Shown piece after piece: positions 1 to 8,524 of a stretch of DNA of 64,000 bases. A program made the translations under genes and the position numbers. Position 1 is the stretch's first letter, and each line of letters opens with the position of its first letter. The stretch covers positions 1,474,001 through 1,538,000 of the forward strand of contig NZ_CP106841.1 in the NCBI RefSeq assembly GCF_027557445.1. The letters are read 5' to 3'. This stretch comes from Paenalcaligenes faecalis. Its GTDB lineage: Bacteria > Pseudomonadota > Gammaproteobacteria > Burkholderiales > Burkholderiaceae_B. The notes beneath the pieces are model-generated. The model had not been told where the DNA came from. It ran no database searches and saw only the letters and a program-made list of their open reading frames with translations.

Positions 1-618
1 GGAGTTCCCTTAGTGGAAGCCTTGCGTCTGGTACACAATACTCTAGTAGGTATTGGTCTACGAGAACAAGTAAAAATAGGCGCCTCAGGAAAAATCATCA
101 GTGCCTTTGATATGGCTAGAATCATGGCATTAGGGGCTGATTGGTGTAACAGCGCCCGAGGCTTCATGTTTGCCATTGGCTGCATTCAAGCCTTAACGTG
201 CCACACAGGCAAGTGCCCAACCGGGGTAACAACCCAAGATCCTATTCGACAAAAAGCCTTAGTTGTCTCGGACAAATCACTGCGTGTGGCGAGCTACCAC
301 AACAACACACTCAAAGCTCTAGCCGAACTATTACGCGCGGCAGGCCTAGAGCGCCCCTCTGATCTACGTCCTCACCATGTGGCTAGACGTATAGCCAATG
401 GCGAAGTACGCGTTTTATCTGCTATTTTCCCTGATTTAGAAAAAGGCGACTTACTACGCGGAGAGTTCCGCCATACGGTATTCAGACTAGGCTGGCCCAT
501 GGCAAACCCTGACTCATTCGAGCCTGAGTACAGCCTTAGTGCAGCCATGTCAGGCTTAGGTCAAGTCAAACCTCCCACCAAAGACAGCTCAGAGCAATCC
601 GAAAACCGTAGCATTTAA
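1..618 (+). CDS. FMN-binding glutamate synthase family protein, 3' part
   Basis: The reading frame is open from base 1 (the protein reads ...GVPLVEALRL), so only the C-terminal ~205 residues are present. The segment matches the end of the glutamate synthase central/FMN domain: a KIGASGKI stretch, ADWCNSARGFMFAIGC, then HTGKCPTGVTTQDP, the cysteine-containing signature of GltB-like domain-2 proteins. Stand-alone members of this family are predicted flavin oxidoreductases related to the large subunit of glutamate synthase; their substrate is often unproven. The tail after residue ~185 is polar and likely disordered. A GTG at 13 is in frame but is internal, not the start. A strong inverted repeat follows the stop codon. 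Confidence 0.85.
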   Translation, partial: GVPLVEALRLVHNTLVGIGLREQVKIGASGKIISAFDMARIMALGADWCNSARGFMFAIGCIQALTCHTGKCPTGVTTQDPIRQKALVVSDKSLRVASYHNNTLKALAELLRAAGLERPSDLRPHHVARRIANGEVRVLSAIFPDLEKGDLLRGEFRHTVFRLGWPMANPDSFEPEYSLSAAMSGLGQVKPPTKDSSEQSENRSI

Positions 619-647
619 TCCAAAAAACACATAAACCGTCATATCGT

Positions 648-678
648 AACAAGGCCCCTACATCATAGGGGCCTTGTT
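648..678. terminator. Bidirectional terminator hairpin
   Basis: A perfect 13-bp inverted repeat (648-660 with 666-678, 5-nt loop, stem core AAGGCCCC) lies between two convergent genes, so it probably ends transcripts from both sides. The T-tract is weak. Confidence 0.7.
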
Positions 679-700
679 CTATCAAGTCTCAAGCAAAAAA

Positions 701-2155
701 CTAAATTCCACCCATCAGCATATATTTAGTTTCCATGTAATCCTCAAGGCCGTACTTAGCGCCCTCTCGACCCATCCCGGATTGTTTAATACCACCAAAA
801 GGTGCTGCCTCGTTAGATAACAGCCCACTATTAATGGCAACCATTCCGTACTCTAAGGACTCGGCGACTCGCCATACCCGCCCTATATCACGGCTATAGA
901 AATAAGCAGCTAAACCATACTCTGTGTCATTTGCCAGTTGAATGACTTGTTCCTCGGTGCTAAAGCGAAATAAAGGCGCTAAGGGCCCAAACGTTTCCTC
1001 TTTAGCGACTTTCATATCAGCAGTTGCATCTGCCACAACGGTAGGTTCAAAAAACAAACCGCCTAAAGCATGAGGTTTACCACCAGTTAAGACACGCCCC
1101 CCTTTGCTAAGGGCGTCCTCAATGTGTTCTTGAACTTTAGTAACCGCCGAAGCCTCAATCAACGGCCCTTGGGTTACGCCCTCAGACGTACCGTCTCCAA
1201 CCTGTAGGGACTGTGTCGCAGCAACAAATTTTGCAGCAAAAGCCTCATAAATTCCGTCCTGAACATAAATGCGATTCGCACAAACACAGGTCTGTCCCAT
1301 ATTACGAAACTTACTGACCATCGCCCCCTCTACGGCAGCGTCCAGATCGGCATCATCAAATACTATAAAAGGCGCATTTCCACCTAGTTCTAAAGAGATT
1401 TTTTTGACCTGGCCTGCGCACTGCGCCATTAGTAAACGCCCTACTGCAGTAGACCCCGTAAAGCTAAATTTACGCACGGTTTCATTAGAGGTCATCTCTT
1501 GACCAATTTCAGCTGCATCTCCCGTCACTATAGACACTAGCCCCGCTGGTACGCCCGCCTCTTCGGCCAAGACCATCAAAGCAAAAGCAGAATAAGGAGT
1601 CTGTGCTGCTGGCTTAATAACAATGGAACATCCAGCCCCTAATGCCGCACCTACTTTTCGGGTAATCATGGAGGAGGGGAAGTTCCACGGTGTAATCGCT
1701 GCACACACACCTACAGGCTCTTTAGTCACAACAATGCGACGATCTGCCGCTGGTCCGGGAATAACATCGCCATAAGCCCTTTTTCCCTCTTCGGCATACC
1801 ACTCAAAATAAGAGGCTCCATAGGCAATCTCGCCTTTGGCCTCGGCTAATGGCTTGCCTTGCTCTAGGGTCATAATACGAGCTAAATCATCCTGATTTTC
1901 CATGATCAGCTCAAACCAACGACGTAAAACCACAGCGCGTTGTTTAGCACTAAGCACCCGCCATTTTTTTTGTGCTATCGCAGCAGCATCAATGGCACGA
2001 CGTGTTTCCGCCGCCCCCATATTAGGAATAGTCCCTAACTGCGCTCCCGTTGCTGGGTTAATCACCGCGATGGTCTCAGCACTATCGGCATCCAACCACT
2101 GCCCATTGATGTAACTTTGCTGTTTAAATAAATCAGCACGCTGCAAACTCAACAT
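701..2155 (-). CDS. gabD: NAD(P)-dependent succinate-semialdehyde dehydrogenase
   Basis: 484 aa, the usual GabD length. It oxidises succinate semialdehyde to succinate, the last step of the GABA shunt, in the cytosol. Visible features are the cofactor-binding TPWNFPSSMITRK region, the general-base motif LELGGNAPF and the catalytic cysteine in GQTCVCANR, followed by EETFGPLAP and the C-terminal GIKQSGMGREG typical of the GabD subfamily. A related aldehyde substrate, for example glutarate semialdehyde, cannot be excluded. It follows a small lipoprotein gene after 37 bp and may be cotranscribed with it. It converges on the glutamate synthase family gene. Confidence 0.93.
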   Translation of the reverse strand: MLSLQRADLFKQQSYINGQWLDADSAETIAVINPATGAQLGTIPNMGAAETRRAIDAAAIAQKKWRVLSAKQRAVVLRRWFELIMENQDDLARIMTLEQGKPLAEAKGEIAYGASYFEWYAEEGKRAYGDVIPGPAADRRIVVTKEPVGVCAAITPWNFPSSMITRKVGAALGAGCSIVIKPAAQTPYSAFALMVLAEEAGVPAGLVSIVTGDAAEIGQEMTSNETVRKFSFTGSTAVGRLLMAQCAGQVKKISLELGGNAPFIVFDDADLDAAVEGAMVSKFRNMGQTCVCANRIYVQDGIYEAFAAKFVAATQSLQVGDGTSEGVTQGPLIEASAVTKVQEHIEDALSKGGRVLTGGKPHALGGLFFEPTVVADATADMKVAKEETFGPLAPLFRFSTEEQVIQLANDTEYGLAAYFYSRDIGRVWRVAESLEYGMVAINSGLLSNEAAPFGGIKQSGMGREGAKYGLEDYMETKYMLMGGI

Positions 2156-2192
2156 AATTGTTCCTGATAATCCAAAAATAAAATAGGGATAA

Positions 2193-2333
2193 TTAATGAC
2201 GGATTGTCTGTACGCCTACACCACCATCTATCTCGCCATATACCTCTATGTTGGATTGCCCCGAATGGGTCTGATTCTGTTGAGCACAAGCCGCTAATAA
2301 CAAGCTAATAGTAATCAAAAAAATGGATCTCAT
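2193..2333 (-). CDS. Small 46-aa lipoprotein
   Basis: A 46-codon frame starting MRSIFLITISLLLAACAQ: a basic start, a hydrophobic stretch and a lipobox LAAC with Cys16, so the mature lipoprotein would be ~31 residues, polar, with a GlyGly near the end. The start is preceded by a clear AGGAG ribosome site 6 nt upstream. It sits 9 bp after the TPR gene and 37 bp before gabD on the same strand. No family recognised. Its size may lead automated annotation to miss it. Confidence 0.7.
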   Translation of the reverse strand: MRSIFLITISLLLAACAQQNQTHSGQSNIEVYGEIDGGVGVQTIRH

Positions 2334-2342
2334 ACCTGTCTC

Positions 2343-2771
2343 CTAGAGTAGACCTCGGTCGTATAAATATTGTAAACAAACCTCGCCATCAACCATATCG
2401 GCGGCGAAAATGCCCTGCCCATCTAATTCGTAGGCCTGCAATAGATACTCGGCAGCACGCTCGTGTTCTAGACGCCAATGGCATTTACCTAGCATGTAAT
2501 AGGGATAGGGATTTTCTTTGGACTCAGGACAAGTTAAGGCTTGATTTAGTACGACTATCGCCTCATCAAATAGTTCCAAATGATAATAGGCTTCGCCCAT
2601 AGAGGCATACAGCCAGAAAGCAGCCTGCCACTGAGAGGCTGGCGTAGGCAATAACTGTAAGGCACTTTGCCACAAAGTAATCGCATCACCGAGCCGACCT
2701 TGATCTATGGCCTCATTACCCCGACCTGCCAAATCTTGAATTTCAGCGTATATTGTCTCAGATAACTGCAT
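2343..2771 (-). CDS. TPR-repeat protein
   Basis: About 142 aa made of tetratricopeptide-like helical pairs: ...GRLGDAITLWQSALQLLP, ...ASMGEAYYHLELFDEAIVV and ...YYMLGKCHWRLEHERAAE are three repeat units. No signal peptide, so cytosolic; TPR domains scaffold protein-protein contacts. I choose the second of two closely spaced ATGs (2771) because the ribosome site AAGGA is then 7 nt away rather than touching. The partner is unknown; the coiled-coil protein encoded just upstream on the same strand is a candidate. Confidence 0.75.
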   Translation of the reverse strand: MQLSETIYAEIQDLAGRGNEAIDQGRLGDAITLWQSALQLLPTPASQWQAAFWLYASMGEAYYHLELFDEAIVVLNQALTCPESKENPYPYYMLGKCHWRLEHERAAEYLLQAYELDGQGIFAADMVDGEVCLQYLYDRGLL

Positions 2772-2834
2772 ACCCATTCCTTTTATCTAAAAGAACATTA
2801 TGCCTAATCTTGAACAATTAATCAGCTACAGTGT

Positions 2835-3308
2835 CTACCCCATCATTAATGCACTCGCTTGCATCTGTTGATCGGAGCTTAGCGTTTTAACTGCATCCGC
2901 CAAATCACCCGCCACTTTCATGTAAGCGCCTTCTAGTGACATGATCTCTGTCTGCAGCATCTGCACACGCTGTTTACGCAAATCAGCACGTAACTGAGTA
3001 TCATTCATCACTTTTTGTAACTCAGTGATTTTAGCCATGAGTTTTTGTTTAATTTCGCGTAGCTTTTTTAATAATTGTTTAATCATGTCTGGCAAGTCAC
3101 TCTCATCGATATCTTGATTTGAGATCATTGCCCCACCTTTACTACGCATTTTTGCTGCCTCGGATAAGTCCACATGGATATCCGTTGGCTTTTGAGTTAA
3201 GGGTAATAATGCCTCTGGTAACGCAGGCGCAGAACTTTTTTGTTGTTGATAGTGAGTGCCTCCGTCTAGCTGTGCATTTAACACATTTGAAACCTGTTTT
3301 ACTGTCAT
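2835..3308 (-). CDS. Coiled-coil protein, FlxA-like
   Basis: 157 aa. Residues 1-70 are polar and low complexity; residues ~75-150 form a heptad-rich coiled coil (DMIKQLLKKLREIKQK..., then LQKVMNDTQLRADLRKQRVQ). The composition resembles the FlxA-like family, whose function is unknown, but this is a resemblance only. It is followed by the TPR gene after a 63-bp gap, so the two may work together. Confidence 0.6.
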   Translation of the reverse strand: MTVKQVSNVLNAQLDGGTHYQQQKSSAPALPEALLPLTQKPTDIHVDLSEAAKMRSKGGAMISNQDIDESDLPDMIKQLLKKLREIKQKLMAKITELQKVMNDTQLRADLRKQRVQMLQTEIMSLEGAYMKVAGDLADAVKTLSSDQQMQASALMMG

Positions 3309-3375
3309 GACGGCACCCTCTCTATTTATAATGATTCATACCCTAGTAACGGCAACCCAACCAGAATCTATAGAC

Positions 3376-3409
3376 AAACAAAAAGGCATAGCCTTATGAG
3401 CTATGCCTT
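3376..3409 (-). terminator. Rho-independent terminator of aspA
   Basis: A 10-bp stem (AAGGCATAGC, 3383-3392, with 3400-3409, 7-nt loop) followed on the minus strand by TTTTTGTTT, 26 bp after the aspA stop codon. Confidence 0.85.
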
Positions 3410-3435
3410 GATGCCGTTATCGTTTTTTGCTTGGT

Positions 3436-4860
3436 TTAGCTATTAACCGGTACTAAACGAGGGGCGATCATATTTTGAGGTTTCAAAATATCATTCAAGA
3501 CCTCTTCGTCTAACAGCTGTTCTTCGCGTACCAACTCCAAAATACCTCGACCTGTAGCTAAGGCTTTTTTAGCAATGCGAGTGGAGTTTTGGTAACCAAT
3601 ATACGGGTTTAGAGCTGTCACCAAACCAATAGAGTGTTCGACTAAATGCAAACAGTGGGCTTCGTTAGCTGTGATGCCTTCGATACATAAGTCACGCAAC
3701 ATATCCATAGAGCGATGTAGCAAGCGAATGGAATCAAACATCTTGAAAGCAATAATGGGCTCCATGACGTTTAATTGCAATTGACCGGCTTCGGCAGCCA
3801 TCGTCAAGGCCAAGTCATTACCAATAATTTCAAAGGCAACCTGATTCACAGCCTCTGGGATTACGGGGTTAACTTTACCAGGCATAATGGAGCTGCCGGG
3901 CTGACGCGCTGGCAAATTGATCTCATTAATACCAGTACGTGGCCCGCTGGACAATAAGCGCAAATCATTACAAATTTTGGACAGTTTCACCGCAGTGCGT
4001 TTTAGCATGCCGGAAAACAAGACAAAATCACCCATATCAGAGGTGGCTTCAATCAAGTCGGCAGCCGGTTTAACCCCATGACCACTAATTGCAGCCAAAC
4101 GATCCACCGCCAAGTGTTGATAGCTTGGGTCAGCATTGATACCTGTACCAATTGCTGTACCACCCAAGTTAATTTCACACAGTAGCTCTGGCACTAAAGT
4201 GCGTAAGCGACAAAGGTCTTCTTCGAGTGTAGTGGCAAAGGCTTGGAATTCTTGGCCCAATGTCATAGGAACCGCGTCTTGCAACTGTGTACGACCCATT
4301 TTTAAAATGTGATCGAACTCTTTGGCTTTTGCGGAGAAAGCACCAATCAACTGCTCTAGGCTTTGTAATAAGCGATCATGACCCAATAATAAACCTAAGC
4401 GAATCGCTGTAGGATAGGAGTCATTGGTCGACTGAGCCATATTGACGTCATTATTCGGGTCAACTTGCTTGTAATCACCTTTAACGCAACCTAAGTGCTC
4501 TAGGGCGACGTTAGCAATGACTTCGTTCGCATTCATGTTGGTGGACGTACCTGCACCACCTTGGATCATGTCCACAATAAACTGGTCATGAAATTCACCT
4601 TGCATAATACGCTGACAGGCATGCGTAATAGCACTGTGTTTACATGTGGTTAGGTAACCTAACTGATGGTTTGCATCGGCGGCGGCATGTTTTACCATTG
4701 CCAAGGCAATCACAAAATTAGGGAAATGAGAAAGCGGTACGCCAGACAATTTAAAGTTCTGGGCAGCGCGTAGCGTTTGCACGCCATAGTAAGCCTCTGA
4801 AGGGACTTCTAATTGACCTAAAAGGTCTTCTTCGGTACGAGTAGATACAGTTTCTGACAC
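3436..4860 (-). CDS. aspA: Aspartate ammonia-lyase
   Basis: 474 aa, fumarase/aspartase superfamily. It interconverts L-aspartate with fumarate plus ammonia. The superfamily signature GSSIMPGKVNP, carrying the catalytic serine loop, is present, as are GGAGTSTNMNANEV and the TGRGILELV tail usual in AspA. The start is GTG (MSETVSTRTEEDLL), with a weak AGG 12 nt upstream. It is transcribed divergently from a sensor kinase; the 173-bp gap should hold both promoters. Argininosuccinate lyase or fumarase are less likely given the AspA-type N-terminus and tail. Confidence 0.92.
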   Translation of the reverse strand: MSETVSTRTEEDLLGQLEVPSEAYYGVQTLRAAQNFKLSGVPLSHFPNFVIALAMVKHAAADANHQLGYLTTCKHSAITHACQRIMQGEFHDQFIVDMIQGGAGTSTNMNANEVIANVALEHLGCVKGDYKQVDPNNDVNMAQSTNDSYPTAIRLGLLLGHDRLLQSLEQLIGAFSAKAKEFDHILKMGRTQLQDAVPMTLGQEFQAFATTLEEDLCRLRTLVPELLCEINLGGTAIGTGINADPSYQHLAVDRLAAISGHGVKPAADLIEATSDMGDFVLFSGMLKRTAVKLSKICNDLRLLSSGPRTGINEINLPARQPGSSIMPGKVNPVIPEAVNQVAFEIIGNDLALTMAAEAGQLQLNVMEPIIAFKMFDSIRLLHRSMDMLRDLCIEGITANEAHCLHLVEHSIGLVTALNPYIGYQNSTRIAKKALATGRGILELVREEQLLDEEVLNDILKPQNMIAPRLVPVNS

Positions 4861-5033
4861 GATAATTTAACCTAAGCAAAAGCTTTATATATAAACGGCG
4901 AAAAATTATTTTAAAACGCAAAAAGGCTATAGCGCTAATGTTTTTTTGCGTTTTTCATGCGCAAACGAACATTTTTTATATTATGAAACAGTTAAGATTA
5001 TCACCTTAGACGCCACAATCCAAGCCTTGAGCC

Positions 5034-6293
5034 ATGAAACCGATCGCCAACCGTATCTATAAAGCCATTTTCATCGTCAGTCTGATTAGTATGATCACCA
5101 TGGTGCTGACGCTGTTAATCGCTAATGAAAGCTTAGAGCAAACCATGCTAACTATGCAGCCTGATCTAAGCCAGAGCCCTATTAGCGCGCCTTCAGCTCC
5201 TCATAGCCCCTTTGTTTGGCATAGTGAATCTCATCAAATTGCGTATATCCCTAGTAAACCTGATATCAGCGTAACGGCCCCTGCGGTCTTTAGTGCGTTG
5301 CAAGATCAAGACAGTGCAGAGGTCAAGGTCGGAGACCAAACCTATTTACTTAATAAACAAGTTATTGAACATGGCACACTGTATGTCGCACGCAACATTA
5401 CCGCTTTTGAAAAACGAGAAGAACGGTTTAATGCCTTGTTAATCTTATTGGTTTTAGGGATATCTATCCTAAGCTGGTGGTTAGCCCGCATCAGCAGTAG
5501 AAAAATATCCACCCCCTTACGCAAGCTAAGCCACACCATTCAACAACTGCCTGTGGGCCCGAATTTACCGCAACTTAAACTGAATTACCAAGACCAAGAA
5601 CTGCATGATATCGCCCAAACATTTAATCGTTTTCTAGCTGAGTTAACTGCGTATATGCAGCGTGAAAAGAACCTATTAAACCTAGCTAGCCATGAGCTGC
5701 GTACACCTATAGCCGTCATGGCAGGTGCAATTGATGTCATAGAATCCAGAAATCAGCTCGGCCCAGCGGACCATAAAACGCTACAACGCTTAAAACGGGC
5801 CAATCAAGACATGGCAGATAACATCAATACGATTTTGCGATTATCTAGGCACGAAGCGCACAGCGATGAAACAGAGATTGATCTAGAGCACCTAATCCAT
5901 GAACTGCTCATTGATATGAGCTCTGTATATGCCATCAAAGAGCGAGTCCAACTGCACTGTCACGAAACCAGCCATGTCAAAAACAACGCCCTATTAGTCT
6001 CTATGTTGCTGCGTAATCTAATTCAAAATGCCTTACAACACACCACAGGTACGATACACATCAACTTATATGCTGATCATTTTCATCTACAAGATCAAGG
6101 CAGTGGGCTTACTACGCAACAACAAGCACGTTTAGGTCAAAATCATGCCCCCTCCACAGGGGGGCTGGGCTTATATATTGTGACCTTAATGTGTGAAAAG
6201 CTGGATTGGCAATTAACCTTACAAAGCCAACCAAACCAAGGGACTCAGATAGAGCTGTATTTTTCTCAATCAGCTCACCCACCCACCACCTAA
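5034..6293 (+). CDS. Membrane sensor histidine kinase, orphan
   Basis: 419 aa. One N-terminal membrane segment (residues ~10-30), a ~100-residue periplasmic part rich in Ser/Pro, a second membrane segment (~132-150), a HAMP-like linker, then the H-box NLASHELRTP (His ~220), the N-box NLIQNALQH and the G-box GGLGLYIV. It should autophosphorylate on the H-box histidine and pass phosphate to a response regulator, but no regulator gene is adjacent: the neighbours are aspA (divergent) and an SH3-like gene (convergent). The signal is unknown. The QNALQHT N-box and the short ATPase domain (~100 aa) are as in the HisKA/HATPase_c family. Confidence 0.88.
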   Translation: MKPIANRIYKAIFIVSLISMITMVLTLLIANESLEQTMLTMQPDLSQSPISAPSAPHSPFVWHSESHQIAYIPSKPDISVTAPAVFSALQDQDSAEVKVGDQTYLLNKQVIEHGTLYVARNITAFEKREERFNALLILLVLGISILSWWLARISSRKISTPLRKLSHTIQQLPVGPNLPQLKLNYQDQELHDIAQTFNRFLAELTAYMQREKNLLNLASHELRTPIAVMAGAIDVIESRNQLGPADHKTLQRLKRANQDMADNINTILRLSRHEAHSDETEIDLEHLIHELLIDMSSVYAIKERVQLHCHETSHVKNNALLVSMLLRNLIQNALQHTTGTIHINLYADHFHLQDQGSGLTTQQQARLGQNHAPSTGGLGLYIVTLMCEKLDWQLTLQSQPNQGTQIELYFSQSAHPPTT

Positions 6294-6297
6294 TCAT

Positions 6298-6705
6298 CTA
6301 CTCGATATTGACTAAGTGTAATGAATCCACATTGATATAGCCGATGCGTCCTTGATGATTACACACCAGCCACCAGTCCCCCCGCTGTGCATGAGTCAAA
6401 AAGAGCTGTCGAGGCTCCACCACCCCCACCACCGTACTGTCTCTTTTAGGTCGCCGATAAATCGTCAAGGTTTTATATAAACTGCGACCCTTTTTTTGAA
6501 AAAAATGTCGAGGTAGCGGCGTGGGTAGCCAAACGCCATCGTCTGACTGCGTCACCACGTTGTAATCCAACAAGCGCTGCAAAATACGTAATGTATCCCC
6601 AGCACGAATCGCCAAATGAGATTGTAAGTCGGCGGGTGTTGCCCGCTGTTCTAGCCAGACCCAATTAGCCGCCTCTGTGATTAAATCCATGCCCAACCCC
6701 ACCAC
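6298..6705 (-). CDS. SH3-like domain protein
   Basis: 135 aa. Residues 1-65 look like a small helical or winged-helix region (DLQSHLAIRAGDTLRILQRLLDYNVVTQ); residues 75-135 look like an SH3b-type barrel (LTIYRRPKRDSTVVGVV..., GDWWLVCNHQGRIGYIN). No signal peptide. It lies 4 bp from the convergent kinase stop codon and 2 bp after the gene fragment that precedes it on the same strand. Function unknown. Confidence 0.6.
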   Translation of the reverse strand: MVGLGMDLITEAANWVWLEQRATPADLQSHLAIRAGDTLRILQRLLDYNVVTQSDDGVWLPTPLPRHFFQKKGRSLYKTLTIYRRPKRDSTVVGVVEPRQLFLTHAQRGDWWLVCNHQGRIGYINVDSLHLVNIE

Positions 6706-6707
6706 AC

Positions 6708-6998
6708 TTAACGAAGTATTTTCAACAGCACATAACGCCGACTACTACCCTCCATTATGGTCTGTATCCCATTTTTTTGCAGCTCCGCTAATGCTGAAGG
6801 ACTCATTGCGATGTAATCACCCGCCGGTATATGGCGCACTTCCGCCAACGATATAGCATGGTCAAAAGGGTGCGCCACATGCTGCATAATCGGCAACAGA
6901 CGCTGCACTAGCTGCGGCAATACTGCCTGTTCGTTATAGATAGGAATGATCACACTGATCAATCCGCCATGAGCCAAAGCACGAGGTAATGCGTCCAT
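6708..6998 (-). pseudogene. Glycosyltransferase family 2 N-terminal remnant fused to another tail
   Basis: A 96-aa frame. Residues 13-40 (LISVIIPIYNEQAVLPQLVQ) are the start of a GT-A glycosyltransferase of the dolichol-phosphate-mannose synthase type, normally ~250-330 aa long. The sequence then leaves the family: the expected DDGS/DxD region is missing and ~55 residues of unrelated sequence (AISLAEVRHIPAGDYIAMS...) follow to the stop. The simplest reading is an internal deletion that joined a glycosyltransferase start to the end of a different gene. It cannot be an active transferase. An intact chimeric gene with a new role is less likely. Confidence 0.55.
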
Positions 6999-7084
6999 TG
7001 TCTTTCCATATCATTGAAAACAGAATGAAGGCAGGATAGCTCTTTGGGCAGCAAAAATTTGGCAATCAAATATCAAATTTTCAT

Positions 7085-7120
7085 CAAAAAAGCCCTAGTG
7101 CTAAGAAAGCGACTAGGGCT
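7085..7120 (-). terminator. Rho-independent terminator of serA
   Basis: A 9-bp stem AGCCCTAGT (7091-7099) paired with 7112-7120, followed on the minus strand by TTTTTT, 22 bp after the serA stop codon. Confidence 0.85.
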
Positions 7121-7141
7121 GATGTAGACTGTGAGAATAAA

Positions 7142-8374
7142 TTAACTAAAAAGCACCCGACAACGCATGGTGCCTGGAATATCTTTTAATGCCTGATAAG
7201 CCAATGAGGAGTGATCCTGATCCACATCAATCACCACATAGCCCACGGCCTCATCCGTCTGTAAAAACTGACCGGTGACGTTAATCTGATTATCAGCAAA
7301 CACTTTATTAATCGCCCCCAACATACCAGGCTGATTTTTGTGCACATGCAAAATCCGGTGTTTGCCAGGGTGTGATGGCAAGGCAAGCTCAGGGAAGTTA
7401 ACGGAAGACACGGAGGTGCCGTTGTCACTGTATTTCACCAGTTTTTGCGCAACCTCAATACCAATATTAGCTTGTGCCTCTTGAGTGGAACCCCCAATAT
7501 GCGGCGTTAAGATCACATTATCAAAACCACGCAATGGGCTCATGAACTCATCATTGTTTGAACGAGGCTCAACTGGGAACACATCAATGGCAGCACCCGC
7601 CAAATGCGAATCTTGAATCGCTGCGGCTAAGGCATCAATATCTACAACAGTACCGCGAGCCGCGTTCATTAAAATAGCGCCTTTTTTCATCGCACGCAGC
7701 TGGGGCTCACTCATCATCAGATGCGTGGAAGGCAATTCAGGCACATGCAATGACACCACATCACTTTGTGCCAACAAGTCCTCTAATCGATCTACTTGGC
7801 GAGCATTACCTAAAGGTAACTTCGTTACCACATCGTAATACACCACATGCATCCCTAAAGCCTCTGCTAGCACCGAGAGCTGCATCCCAATTGAACCATA
7901 ACCAATAATACCTAGCGTTTTACCACGTGCCTCGTAAGAGCCCGCTGCCGTTTTTAACCATTCACCACGGTGCGCAGCCGCACTTTTTTGAGGAATACCA
8001 CGCAACAGCATAATCGCCTGACCTAACACTAGTTCAGCCACAGAGCGCGTATTCGAGTGTGGAGCATTAAATACCACAATGCCTTGCTCGCGTGCGGCAT
8101 TTAAATCGACTTGATTAGTACCAATACAAAAGCAGCCAACCGCAACGAGCTTTTCGGCTACGGCAAATACATCCTTAGTTAACTGCGTGCGAGATCGGAT
8201 TCCCACAAAATGCGCATCAGCGATTTTTGCTTTTAGTTCGGCTTCGGGCAGCGCACTGGAAATGGACTCAATATTGTTATAACCAGCGGCCTTAAAAGTA
8301 GTAATTGCATTTTGGTGCACACCTTCAAGTAAAAGAATGCGGATTTTACTTTTATCTAAGGATGTCTTATTCAT
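7142..8374 (-). CDS. serA: D-3-phosphoglycerate dehydrogenase
   Basis: 410 aa, the E. coli-type SerA length. It oxidises 3-phosphoglycerate to 3-phosphohydroxypyruvate, the first step of serine synthesis. Seen in sequence: N-terminal SLDKSKIRILLLEGVHQNA, the Rossmann motif GKTLGIIGYGSIGMQ, the catalytic Arg in NAARGTVVD and the Glu/His pair (VEPRSNN, LTPHIGGSTQEAQ), and a C-terminal ACT domain from ~residue 340 (LHVHKNQPGMLGAIN), which in this type binds serine for feedback inhibition. I start at the ATG at 8374, which has AAGG upstream; an in-frame extension to 8410 is not supported by the family. Confidence 0.94.
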   Translation of the reverse strand: MNKTSLDKSKIRILLLEGVHQNAITTFKAAGYNNIESISSALPEAELKAKIADAHFVGIRSRTQLTKDVFAVAEKLVAVGCFCIGTNQVDLNAAREQGIVVFNAPHSNTRSVAELVLGQAIMLLRGIPQKSAAAHRGEWLKTAAGSYEARGKTLGIIGYGSIGMQLSVLAEALGMHVVYYDVVTKLPLGNARQVDRLEDLLAQSDVVSLHVPELPSTHLMMSEPQLRAMKKGAILMNAARGTVVDIDALAAAIQDSHLAGAAIDVFPVEPRSNNDEFMSPLRGFDNVILTPHIGGSTQEAQANIGIEVAQKLVKYSDNGTSVSSVNFPELALPSHPGKHRILHVHKNQPGMLGAINKVFADNQINVTGQFLQTDEAVGYVVIDVDQDHSSLAYQALKDIPGTMRCRVLFS

Positions 8375-8524
8375 CGGTAACCTTTTGTACAAGAAAAATA
8401 GAACCATCAAGTCATGATGCTAACACAGCCCAAAAGCAGCTTGTAAATACCCCTACCACCTACATAGACAAAGCCAAATTACGGTATATTGAAGCCTTTG
8501 AAATTTTATACATAGGGTAGTAAC

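Noticed and set aside
1269-2114. Plus-strand open frames within gabD
   Set aside because: Shadow frames of a well-supported gene; no ribosome site or homology.
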